Source: Lycium barbarum
Lineage: Eukaryota; Streptophyta; Magnoliopsida; Solanales; Solanaceae
Direction: 5' to 3'
DNA length: 64,000 nt
Assembly: GCF_019175385.1 (NCBI RefSeq)
Contig: NC_083342.1
Span: 122,884,376-122,948,375 of the forward strand
Under the pieces are notes generated by a model. That model was not told the DNA's origin. It made no database searches and saw nothing but the letters and a program-made list of their open reading frames with translations. The stretch's first letter is position 1. Each line of letters starts with the position of its first letter. A program made the translations under genes and the position numbers. Of this stretch, positions 48,202 to 59,139 are shown piece after piece.

Positions 48202-50204
48202 TACATCTTTACGGGGAAAATGAGGCCCCAAGCGATTGCTTCATTGGCCTTATAGTCGAGCCACCCTGATTATCTATTAATTTTGGCTCAAATGTCAAAT
48301 ACAATAAGCATCTATCAGTATTAGAATTTTATTTTTAAAATCACTCTAATGAGCGGAAATATGAATTTCGAAACCACGAAGTTGAAATTGGGAGTCAGAT
48401 TGAAGTTCTCTATACAAGTCATTTTATTAGAATTAGTCATCATGCTACCAATTTGGACTTTCAAATATGAAATTTTACTCGAAATCTTTGCCGTTTGATC
48501 TTTAAGGTGTGCAAGTTAAGAATTATTAGTTCCTTAAGTTATAGTCTAACTTTAGGAGAACTCCAATGTTTACCATGCATTAATTTGACCCCTCTAAATT
48601 ATTATAGGGGAAAATAACTGTTTTCGTCCCTGTGTTATTGCTTTATTATGATTTTGGTCCCTGTGATATTTCACTCTCCATATTTAACCTTTAATTAATC
48701 AAAGTGATTGATTTTAGTCCTTGTACTAATAACGGTGGTTACTAACTTAAACAGACACATCACTGCTGTGAAGGGCAATTATGGTATCACATATAATACT
48801 ATTTTTATATACTAATAATAAAATCTTTTGTCATTTATGTAGAACCATCAGGATTCAGGTGGCACATTTGACAATGAAATACTACTTTACTTTCCTATCT
48901 CAACAGTGGAGTGCTCTTTCTCTCTCCTCTCTTTGTTAAGCTTTTGGTCTGTCCTCAACCAAATTGGATGAAATTTCAAGATGAAAATCATGGCGGGAAT
49001 CATACCAGAGTGATTTTAGTTCAAATCATGTCAAATTTCGAGTTCCCATCTCCATTTTTTCAGTTAGAGCTAGTGGTATATAGTTCTTTCCATCCTCTTC
49101 GATCTTTTTTTACAGGCTCTGGTCAAGCTGTTTTTCTTGGATTCTATTTTTCATCTGATTTTTTGATTAAGCTCTATGATTAGTGTTTTGTCTAATTTGC
49201 ATATCTGAAAGGTTTTTCTTACAACTAATATGTGCATGGTGGCTCAAGCTTAGTAGGTGATGGGTTTGGCCGTGAAGAATGTGTTTGTTGGTACTGTTTC
49301 GACTAAATTTATATTTATCGCTTTCAAAAATTGCAACGACTCTCCCTTCTATGTTCTTACCAGATATTTTTGGACCCAATAAGCGACCCATTTCAGGGAG
49401 AGAAAAAAATTGAGCTTTGAAATTTCAGGGTGGAAATTCTATGTTAAATTTTCAAACATGCTATTTGAATATGGGTCACTGACCATTTCTTTTTAATTAG
49501 TGATATTTTCTTTATATATTTTATACCTTTCTTGGCTGCTTAGAGATTAATTTGCTATAGTTTCTCATATTGGGATTAGAATGCATCTACTTCATTTGGA
49601 TCCATTGATAAGTCATAATCTTGTGGGCTTGTTGATTTCTTGATTGTCTCTAGAAGTGTATGAACTGATATGGATACTTTGGAATCTACTGCCCACTTAG
49701 GGAGGGTGAGTACTGGCGGCTTTAACAATAGAAAAGTTTAAAACTTGAGATTAAGGAGAGCAAAAACAAGCCTGGGGTTCTTTCTCTATTTGTTACACCT
49801 CGGAAAATTTTCGTTCGTGCACAGTGAATTGACTGGCGAAGGACAATTACGAGTATCTAACTAATGATGTCTTAATGACATTTTGGAGAAGAATTACAAT
49901 GTCCCTTATGTTGGTAATGAAGTGCCAAGTAAGTTTCAAGAAGGGCCCATAAGCCAAATATGGGCATAAGCCATCCAAAAGGGCGAGTTAAGGAAACATT
50001 TTCGGATGACCTGGTTTGGAGGGGCCAAAACGCTATTATAAAGTTGGAATTTGGGAAAAACACCACAGGATGAAAGTTGTAGATAACTGAAAGAGATTTC
50101 TAACCATAGGTCGTGGGCCCTCACAGCATATCGGGATCAAAAGTTACGGCCATTCTACGACAGACTTTTTTGGGACGAAATATCATATCACTCTCTGACA
50201 CACT

Positions 50205-50365
50205 TTGCGACACAACATGCGGCTCGCATGTTCGACATGCGGCTCCGCAGTTCAACCGCAAAGTGTGTCAGTGAGAGTTGGTCAGCTGGCAAGCTTTGCG
50301 ACCCAAGATGCGTTCCGCATGTCACACTTTGCGTTTCGCAAAGCGTGCCGCATGTCGTGTTGGTC
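50205..50365 (+). repeat. Cluster of TGCG/CGCA short inverted repeats
   Basis: Contains ACATGCG-GCT-CGCATGT, CTTTGCG-TTT-CGCAAAG and several ATGCGGCTCC/CCGCAT variants. Strikingly like the leader repeat at 9059-9318 although the two elements are otherwise unrelated. Confidence 0.65.
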
Positions 50366-51570
50366 CAGAATTTTCTGGACCACTTTAAATATGTCCAACT
50401 CGTCCAAAATCATTATTTTTCACCATTTTGGCCAAGGAAACCTCTAGAACCCTCTCTAATATTCACCCACACGAAAATTCAAGGGAAATCCATGATCAAT
50501 AACACAAGATCCATGAATCAAAGTGTATAAAACCTAACCCAAGTGCATCTTCTTCAAGAAATTCCAAAGGAGGTGAAATAGGGTTTTGGTGAGAAAGGGA
50601 GAACTTCACCCAAGACTTGTTCAACCATCACTCAAGGTGAGTTTCCTGACCTTTCCTTGTTGTTTAAGGTATTGGGAGGTTAAGATATCCGAGTTGTAGA
50701 AAAACATAGTAAATGGGTTATTCAAGAGTGAATAGTGTCATGGTTGGGTGATAGCTTGGTAGAATCATGAATGTTGTTATACTATGATTATGAATGCGTT
50801 GTAAATGACATGTAGACCATGATATAAGTATGATATACGAGGAAACACGTTGGCGAACTCGAAACCATAAATGTGGGAAAAATAGAGGGAAATGGTGGAT
50901 TTTGCCAAATGTAATCAAATGATGATTGTTAATTGATATGTTGTGGTTGTTGTTAGTGTTGGGAGTTGATATGGAATACGGGAAAAGTAGTATAAACAAA
51001 GGAAGTGTTGTCCAAATTTCCTTAGAATTAGTAGTACGTTCTTATGGCTAATTGACTAATGATAATGCGACTCCTCTTTGAAGGTAGAAGCGCGATATTG
51101 AAGGAGAATACGCAAACGCTAAATCGCTTAAACGAGAAAGGTATGTGAGGCTTAACTCTTCTTTCAAAAAGGCATGAATCCTTCAAGTCCCACAATCCTC
51201 CGATAAGATGAGGCTTATGAGTCCTTCTATGTATTAAATCACCTATGAGCATGATAATGATGTCAATGTGCTAAAGTATAGAGATACATGAAATTGTGAC
51301 ACGATGTTCCTACGATGCTAATGATGTTATTGTTGCTAACACTCGCCTTATGCTCTATGTCCTTCAAGGCGAGGCAAGATACTCCTAAAGGTCCATAATA
51401 CATTCGGGGGTTCACGACCTTACGTCACCCCGACATAGAGTGGTTGTCTCAAAGCCTAATGTATGTTCTTAATGCTAATGTATGAGATGTCTAAAGGATG
51501 ATTAACAATGCTAGTTGTAATATGATGATGTGAAATAGTGATATGTTATGATTGATGTTGTGATGATACG

Positions 51571-51727
51571 ATTCCACCGCGCCTATATGGCCGGGCATGT
51601 CACCGCTAATGCGGGCTGCTATGATTCCACCGCGCCTATATGGTCGGGCATGTCACCGCTAATGCGGGCTGCTATGTTACACCGCGCCTAGAGGGTCGGG
51701 CACGATCACCACTAGTGGGCGGCATAT
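51571..51727 (+). repeat. Tandem repeat, 53-bp period, 3 copies
   Basis: Unit holds CACCGCGCCTATATGG, CGGGCATGTCACCGCTAATG and CGGGCTGCTATG. GC-rich island within solo LTR 4. Confidence 0.85.
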
Positions 51728-51951
51728 GAGGGTTACCCGGACGCGGGTGACGATACAGATTATGATGTGATGATGTATATGATGATGTACGTGAATGATG
51801 TATGGGATGAGATAGCATGTATACTATGATTGTATAAAATGTGATATAGTAAGTAATCCAATTGCCTATGACACTTGTGCAGGTTATGCCCTTGTCTCAT
51901 GACGCATGGTCTTTCCATTATGTTTGCTTATTTCATTCCTGCCTTACATAC

Positions 51952-52010
51952 TCAGTACAATATTCGTACTGACGTCCTTTTTTTCTTGGACGTTGTGTTC
52001 ATGCCCACAG
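51952..52010 (+). promoter_or_regulatory. Conserved three-hairpin block (LTR 4)
   Basis: Stem 1 TCAGTAC/GTACTGA, stem 2 ACGTCC/GGACGT, stem 3 TGTG/CACA. Stems 2 and 3 differ from the block at 61558 on both arms and still pair. Confidence 0.65.
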
Positions 52011-52392
52011 GTAGACAGGGAGGTGATATTGCTCCGGATTCTTAGAGCTGCCAGCCGATAGAGAGCCCTCCATTGTTCCGGAGGTGCCTATGATGATCTT
52101 TTTGTGTATAATTGTATATGTCATTTCATAGAGGCTCGTAGATACTCGATGTGGGTCGTATGGTCTCATGGCAGGGTCATTTTGTACGTATGTAAATGTA
52201 TACACTATTTTGCTAGCCTAAAGGGCTCATGTGTTTATAGTACTCATGTTTCCAAATGAAAATGTTTTTCTTATAAATTAAGCATGAAATGGGTAATTGA
52301 TCGGTAATAAGCCTAAGGAGTGATGATACGAGTGGTGCTCGGTGGTTAGCCCTGGGTACCCGTCGCGGCCCTAGCCGGGTCGTGACACTATT

Positions 52393-53746
52393 ATCACTAC
52401 AGAAATGACAAAGATACTCAGGTAAAAATCAATTCTCTCTCTTCTTTAGGACATGTTTGCTTCACGTAAGGCCACCGTAGTGTTGTAAATATCATGAAAA
52501 CAAGTTGATATGTGTGATATGAACTATATCGTGAATGGAGGCGGATGTAGCTTTAAGCATGATTAGGTCCAGTATTTAAGATTTTTAGCGTTGAGCTCAT
52601 TACACTTTAGAAATTATGATTGTGCCTTGAGTAGCCTGCTAATTTCTTAAATCATTAGCAGTCGAGTAAATTTTTTCTTAACTGGATAATTCTAAATGAT
52701 AGTTACGACATCTTATTCTTGGATGATATCTTTTCTCTTTCAATTTTTAGAAGTCTGATTATGTGTGTTTTTAGCAATCGTAGGGACAAAAAGAAACAAT
52801 AAAAATGACTTTAGCTTAGGGGCCAATATTGGAGGAAAGTAGGAAAGCTACAGCGGTTACCCTTTTATAATTATGCTTAGACTTGCCGAAGATCAACATC
52901 ATAAATATGTTAGTTTGTATTTTTTTCGCTACAACACTAATCTACCATCAATTTTAAATCTTTATACCGTCGCTTCTATATGGATAGTGGATTCCTCTTG
53001 GATGATTTAGGCAGATGTCCGGGTGATTTACCCCTACAAATTCCGAACAACAGATTCTTCATCACCATCCCAACCTTCTTGCATTAGACTTTTAATGAGC
53101 TCCTTGTTTGTTGTTTAACTGCTAGCGGAGTAAGAGTAGCAGCCTATCTCCTCATGTAGAGCTAATTGCAACAGCAACTAAATTCCAACATAGCCTTTTC
53201 CTCTGTTATGTTAAAAGTGAATCCACGTTGTCAAATTTGTACTTCAGAGGCACTAAACCATATATAATAGTTCTATATATGTATTCGACATACGACTCCA
53301 ACATGATTAGTCCATATTTTGAAACTGAAGACTCCAACATCATAAATATTTTAGTTTTTAGTTTTCGCTACAACACTAAGCTGCGGAAAACTGAATCAGT
53401 TCTTTCAAGAGTCAGGGAAGAGCTGGCTCACTTTCAACAATTTGAAGTACTTTTCTAGTCTATTTACATGAAAAACAAAACGTACTTCTAAAAATTGGCT
53501 ATATTTTTGCTATAGAAAACGATGATGCCTATGATTTATTGTAGGCAAAGTGCAGAATGAAGGCGATGAAGTTAAGATCAGGGAGAAAGATAGCTATTTA
53601 AGTTGCATAAGTTTTAAAAGAGAAACACACAATCATTTAAATGTCACTAAAGCATGATTAACTTCAAAGTCATCAAGGAAGAACCAGATCTAAACAAGAT
53701 CTGATTTCATGTACGTATTATCATTGTTTGTCTTTAACTTCTTTAG
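52393..53746. other. MULE interior without coding signal
   Basis: Between solo LTR 4 and the transposase relic; no recognisable domain. The 53228-53458 ORF is unsupported. Confidence 0.4.
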
Positions 53747-56700
53747 TTAAGGAACATTTTTCTTCTTGTCTCGTGGGACACTTCCTACTCTCTTGCTACT
53801 TTGAGAAAGCGCATCTTGTAATATTGACGGTGGGACGTATTGTTTTCCCATTCTCTCGATGAAGAGTGACCTTGTATCTTCTCTGGAATGCTCACCAATT
53901 TCTTCTAAATTGAATGCAGAACTTTTCAATTGTTGTTGAGGTACCCTTGGCTGGTTAATTTGATTGACCTGCAATATACATAAGAAAATAAGCCAGCTAG
54001 TACGGTTCGATAGACACAACATGAGAGAAACAAGAAAGGTAATTACAATTTGTTCAGTTACAAATAAGGAACTGGACTGCACTCTCAAAAATGGTGCTTG
54101 AAACCTACAATAAAATAACATTTTTAGTATTGTTACCCTTGATGAAGAGAACCAACTTATTTGACTACTTACTTCTGTTGCATTACTAGGTGCAGAAGGG
54201 CCTTCCTTTTCGACTTCCTGATGGACTTGTTGCTGTTGAACTTCAGAGTGGTTGCTTCCCATAAGAATAGGGCATTTTCTGCTATTATGCCCTGATCTTC
54301 CACATGATCCGCACTTTTTTTCTTGCCTTTTCTTGATGTTTTTAACAAGGTAAGCTTTCTAGAATCTGATTCTTTTTGAGTTGTCTCATCAACCCCTCTC
54401 TTTCTTAGTTTTGTTGGTCTACCTGGTTGTGTTTTGTATATGGGTGGCGGTGGTGGTTCAATCCCTGTCTTAGGCCATTGCTCAAAGCTAACAATTGGCA
54501 AGATAGATGGATTATAACTCTTCATGTACTTCTCAACTGTGTAGCATTCATGAACATACATTTCCGGCTCATCCTTCTTAACCCATATAGCTGCAATAGG
54601 TTGATTACAAGGTATTCCTGTTAAGTCCCATCTCCTACAAGAACATGTCTTCTCCTTAAGATCAACAGAGAATAGTCTAAGATAGATATCCTCAACCTGG
54701 TAGTGGAATTGGTCAGATTTAGTGGCAATACATTCAGTAGCTTTATCCTTATTTTGCTCTAGCTTCAATAAGATTTTCGGACAGATTTTGTGACGACGGT
54801 TCATCATCTTATCTCTGTTCTTTTGAAGTCTAGACATCATATAGATCCTGATTGATTCAATCATTGTCCAAATATGCTTGTCTCTTACATGTAGGAGTAC
54901 ACTATTAAATGACTCACATAAATTGTTTAATAATACATCACACTTTGAGAAAGAAGAGAAAAATGCCCTTGAACAGTGAATGGGAGGCTTATTAATAAAC
55001 CATTTAGGGGCTTTTGGATCTAATTTTGCCATTCCTTCCATATGCTTGGAAAATTCAGGTTCTGTAGTTGCCTTGGCAGCTTTCCATAGGATATCTTTCA
55101 GTGCTTGTCCTCCAAAACCTTCCGTCTTGAAATTATTGTGCAGATGCCTCACACAAAACCTGTGTGCAACATCTGGCATTATCTCATCAAATGCTAGAAG
55201 TAAACCCTTTTGCTTGTTAGAAATGAAAGTCCATGCAAAAGGGTTTTGTGAGATTCTTAGGTCCTCATCAAGTAGTGTAAGAAACCAACTCCATGTTTCC
55301 TTCAGTTCACCTTCCACTACTGCGAATGCAATAGGATACATGTTGTTGTTTCCATCAATTCCTACTGCTGTCAATAGCTACCCGCCCTTTTGGTGTCCTT
55401 TCAAATGACATCCATCAACCCCTATTATGGGTCGACATCCGGCTAAGAACCCCTGCTTACAAGCTGCAAAACATATATAGAGTCTTAAAAATCTTTTTCT
55501 ACCATTGACCATTGTTTTTGGATTTTCATCCAACTTCAAAATGCATGTAGTCCCTAGATTACTCCTCTTTAGCTCAGCACAGTAATCCCACAACATATCA
55601 AATTGCTCTTCTTTAGTCCCTGTGATTAGATCTAATGCCTTCCTCTTTGCCATATAAGCTTGATTCCGAGTAATGGTACAATTATGGGCCCTCATGACAT
55701 GAGCTTGAAATTCTTTCACACCCCAACTTGGAATTATTCTAAACTCTTCTACGTACTTCTTAGCTAAAAATCCAGAGTCAATAGTCTTGTTCTCTCTCTG
55801 ATTGCCACAAGAATGGTCAGGGCCTATTGTATTGATGTTGAAAGGTTCATCTTGATTAGCCTTTGAAGAAAATATGAACCATTTGTAGCTTGACACCTTA
55901 CAAATTGCCCTCGACCTCGTACTTTCGTTCTTTTTAAACTTGATGTCTTTTTTTTGTAACACAGCATGTACCTCAACTGCCCACTTGAATTCTTTGCTAT
56001 TACTGAGAATATCATATTAGGCGCAAATTTAAATTTTGGATCCTCCAAATCCCTAACTGGATTAAAAACAATGGATCTTTTAGGATTTTCATCATCAGAA
56101 TCTCCATGTAAACTCATTAATTCCTCGTCTGATGTAGCACAATCATCTCCTTGAGTGTCGTTGGGAAACATAGCCAGCATATTTGAAGCAACTCCAAGCT
56201 CCATGGTTTGTTCTTTTAACTTGGTTATCTCTACTTTTCCCATTAAAACCAACCCACTCTACAGTAGAGTCGATGTTTTTATCAAAAATCATGTCATCTT
56301 CTTCCAATGAATAATCAGAGTCATGAAATGACTCACATTCTTCATTTGTGGCATCACTGTCATCACCTTTCTCTATTACATCCACATCTATCAAGCCTTC
56401 ATCGTCGTGTATTGGGCTGCCCTCGAAATCGACCACATCATAGTTCCATTGTTCCTTATCTGTGTGCTCGACAAATATCCTCACCTCTCTACTGTCGGGT
56501 ATTTCGTAGACAAGGTTATATATATCTAAATCAGTTGATAAAAGTCTTATGCTTGTCTCAAAATAAGGCCCAAACTTGAACCAAAATTTCACTTTTCTAT
56601 CATTGACTTTCAACTTTTTCATACACTGCCTCATTTGAATGATAGAATTTTCATCTCCTTTACAGTAGTCATAATAAGCTATCTATCCACTAACATAGTT

Positions 56701-56754
56701 CATCTCTGGCTCAAACACCCACTAACCTTTATAGTGTAGTTTAATGGTGTACAT
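53747..56754 (-). pseudogene. MURA-type Mutator transposase, degenerate
   Basis: The minus-strand start is probably the ATG at 56754 (MYTIKLHYKG). The N-terminal MuDR region is followed by an acidic stretch, a DNA-binding region, the MULE transposase domain and tail. Catalytic context is readable: IIGVDGCHLKG (first Asp), ISNKQKGL (where family members usually have ISDRQKGL, so the second Asp is Asn here), and LCESFN (Glu). The SWIM finger reads CSCRRWDLTGIPCNQ, lacking the usual His. The C-terminal CCHC knuckle CGSCGRSGHNSRKC is in another frame. Breaks seen: in-frame TAG codons near 56724, 56690 and 55378, and frameshifts near 56235, 55955 and 54310. Most stops are C-to-T-type changes from CAG or TGG. 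Confidence 0.88.
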
Positions 56755-57699
56755 ATCGGAATCTAGACCTTCATCTGTCGAGAGAAAAGAAAAGTGGGAT
56801 CTACCAAGTGTTATTTTAATAATAGTTCCAACAGAAAACGTAAACGATCATACATATTCAACACAAAAATATGTAACCAATCATGGAAATCCAAATTAAT
56901 CTTGAATTTGAGTTATGTTGGCTTCAATTCTTAAAGAATTGAGTTATCTGTATGGTATTTTATGACTAGTTCCAGCTTAATTGTATGCACCCTTGGATTT
57001 CCACTTTCATCTATTGTTGGAAAAAAAGAAAATAAGATTAGGTTACTTGTGTCATTTTATTAAGTAGAACCAACACAAAAATATGTAGCCATTCATACGA
57101 ATTCGGAATATGCACTACAGATATTTTGGTCTTTATGATTCTTGTAGCATTTATTAATGAAATTCATTCTTTATGTGAAATATTAGATGCTTCATCTTCA
57201 TTATATATCTATAACTAATACTTTTGGGAAAATATTGCTATATAATCAAGAGTTTGGTCTTTTTTTCATCAGTCAATATTAAGGATCTAGACTAATTAAA
57301 GCGACTGAGTACTTACATGTCGGCGTGAATTGTATCCCACTCTTGTAACGGAGTTTCATTGTCAAACAGAATGATTTTGTTTCTGTTCAGCAGGTGCAAT
57401 GAGTTGTTTTATGTGCCCTACGAGGAGTTGCTAAATTGTGTTCTCACACAAGCGGGGAGACAACTAAAGAGAAAAATTGTTCATCAACCAACAAACACAC
57501 AAAGTTACTCAATCATCCATGGATTAGACGATTAATTCAATCCAAATGGAAGAAGGGAGAAGGGTTGAGATATGCTTATGTATGTGGGATTGATGGTATG
57601 ACGATATGTAAACGTGTTAGTATGTTTAGGTTTTTTTGTTTGTATAAAAGTGTTCCTTGTTGTAATATCATAATTGCCCCTGACGGTAGTGACTGATCT
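56755..57699. other. MULE sub-terminal region
   Basis: Non-coding; includes a near-repeat of YCTTCATCTRTYGNNNGAAAA-like short segments near 56770 and 57010. The 57436-57696 ORF is unsupported. Confidence 0.4.
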
Positions 57700-57842
57700 A
57701 TTTGTATTGGTAACCACCGTTAGTAGAAGGACTAAAATCAATCACTTTGATTAATTAAAGGTTAAATATGGGGAGTGAAATATCACAGGGATGAAAATCA
57801 TAGTAAGGCAATAACACAGGGACGAAAACAGTTATTTTCCCC

Positions 57843-58203
57843 TCATAATATTTTATGTGATAATCGTTTTCTGAGTTGAAACTGGAAACCCTTAGGAACA
57901 TCGAACTGACAGACTCTTGACAGATGCCAAAGAAGGAAACGAATTGGGCACAAGGAATAAATAATAATTAAAAAATGATTTAATTTCTATATACTGATAA
58001 TATAGAAAAAAATTACTCCATTAAGTTATCTAACAAATCAATATAGATATAAATTCATTATAACAGAAGCAGTAATCCTGAAAACAAAATTATGCTGCTT
58101 GTATTTAATTATTTAATACAAGTGGGCCATCATTACTTATAATAGGAGGTAACATGTCTTATTTTCAAATACTTACCGGTAGATATTCTTGGGGTCACCT
58201 AAT
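57843..58203. other. Spacer resembling the flank of the pseudo-exon
   Basis: 57872-57945 (GAGTTGAAACTGGAAAC ... GCCAAAGAAGGAAAC) resembles 33095-33150, the sequence just before the terpene-synthase pseudo-exon. No terpene-synthase exon follows here. Confidence 0.5.
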
Positions 58204-59139
58204 TGTCACGACCCAGCCCCGTGGGCCGCGACTGGTGCCCTACTTGGGCACCCAGACAGACAAACATATCAAATCGTAACACATTTATCCAAATAGCATA
58301 TACGGCCATAAATACTATATGCCGTCTCAAACTTCATCAAACTGTATCGGACACATTTTAGCACAACCATATCCATATATATAACAAAAGCCAACAAGGC
58401 TATCAAATGTATCAAAAGCCGACAAGGCTAACAAATGTATCAAAAGCCGACAAGGCTAACAAATGGCACAACGGCCCCAAAACATATACAAAATGCACGC
58501 CGACAAGGCTGTCATCACGAATGGGTACGCCCCAAACATAAGTCATGTTCATACAACGCAACAACAACTATATACAGACCCACACAGATGTCCACAGACC
58601 TCTAAGAGTAATGACCGTATCATATAGCGGGACAGGGCCCCGCCGTACCCAAATAAACACATATGAATTCAACATAAGGGAGTTATACCACAAGCTAGGC
58701 TCCGGAACAAAGGAGCAGTAAAAAATAGCTGAATAAGTATCATAAGCTGGCGGATCTCTGAAACGAGCGTCTGTACCTGCGGGCATGAACGCAGCCCCCC
58801 GAAGAAAGGGGGGTCAGTACGGAATATGTACTGAGTAAGTAAAGCATGAAACATAGTGATAGACTCATACTGAGACAAGGTGTGTAGGACCCAATGCAAC
58901 AAACAGAATTTTATAAAACTTGCCTTTCAACATATTTCATCTGTATCTTTCTCATATCAATATCAATATAGAATTTTGTAATCAAAGCTGCAAAATCATT
59001 CTGTATATAACATATATAACGTGTCCCGGCCCTTTAATGAGGGACTCGGTAATTAAAATCATATCATCATAAACATAAACATATACGTGTCCCGGTCCTT
59101 TAATAAGGGACTCGGTAATTAAAATCATAGCATCATAAA
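58204..59139 (-). repeat. LTR 6, 3' part, interrupted by a younger element
   Basis: In minus orientation it ends GGGGCTGGGTCGTGACA, like LTR 5. It contains the three-hairpin block and a 65-bp two-copy tandem repeat at 59020-59139 (CGTGTCCCGG ... GGGACTCGG). The rest must lie beyond the inserted element, outside the window. Confidence 0.8.
58777..58834 (-). promoter_or_regulatory. Conserved three-hairpin block (LTR 6)
   Basis: Minus orientation: TCAGTAC/GTACTGA, CCCCCC/GGGGGG, CTGCG/CGCAG. Confidence 0.65.

Larger units (their letters stand above)
47447..48268. mobile_element. Small hAT-like element with two nested MITEs
   Basis: The right end TCGAGCCACCCTG is of the same family as 14822-19400. 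Flanks ATTATCTG (47439-47446) and ATTATCTA (48269-48276) form an 8-bp duplication. The same right flank, ATTATCTG, follows the related right end at 31162. Contains a transposase relic and two MITEs. Confidence 0.65.
49791..52387 (+). repeat. Solo LTR 4 (2.6 kb) inside the MULE
   Basis: Starts TGTTACACCTCGG, ends CCGGGTCGTGACA, flanked by CTATT at 49786-49790 and 52388-52392. Carries the three-hairpin block and a hairpin cluster at 50205-50365. Confidence 0.9.
48607..57842. mobile_element. Full-length Mutator-like element (MULE), 6.6 kb plus a nested LTR
   Basis: Terminal inverted repeats of about 140 bp begin GGGGAAAATAACTGTTTTCG at both ends (48607 onward; inverse ending 57842). A MURA-type transposase relic is inside on the minus strand. 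The expected 8-11 bp target duplication is not evident in the flanks. Solo LTR 4 is inserted at 49791-52387. Confidence 0.88.

Noticed and set aside
48911..49183. ORF near the left MULE end as a second MULE gene
   Set aside because: No recognisable domain and no counterpart on the intact side; likely sub-terminal sequence.
51571..51727. CRISPR-like array from three regular GC-rich repeats
   Set aside because: Contiguous 53-bp tandem repeat without distinct spacers, within a plant LTR.
53228..53458. 76-residue ORF as part of the MULE transposase
   Set aside because: On the opposite strand and without transposase motifs.
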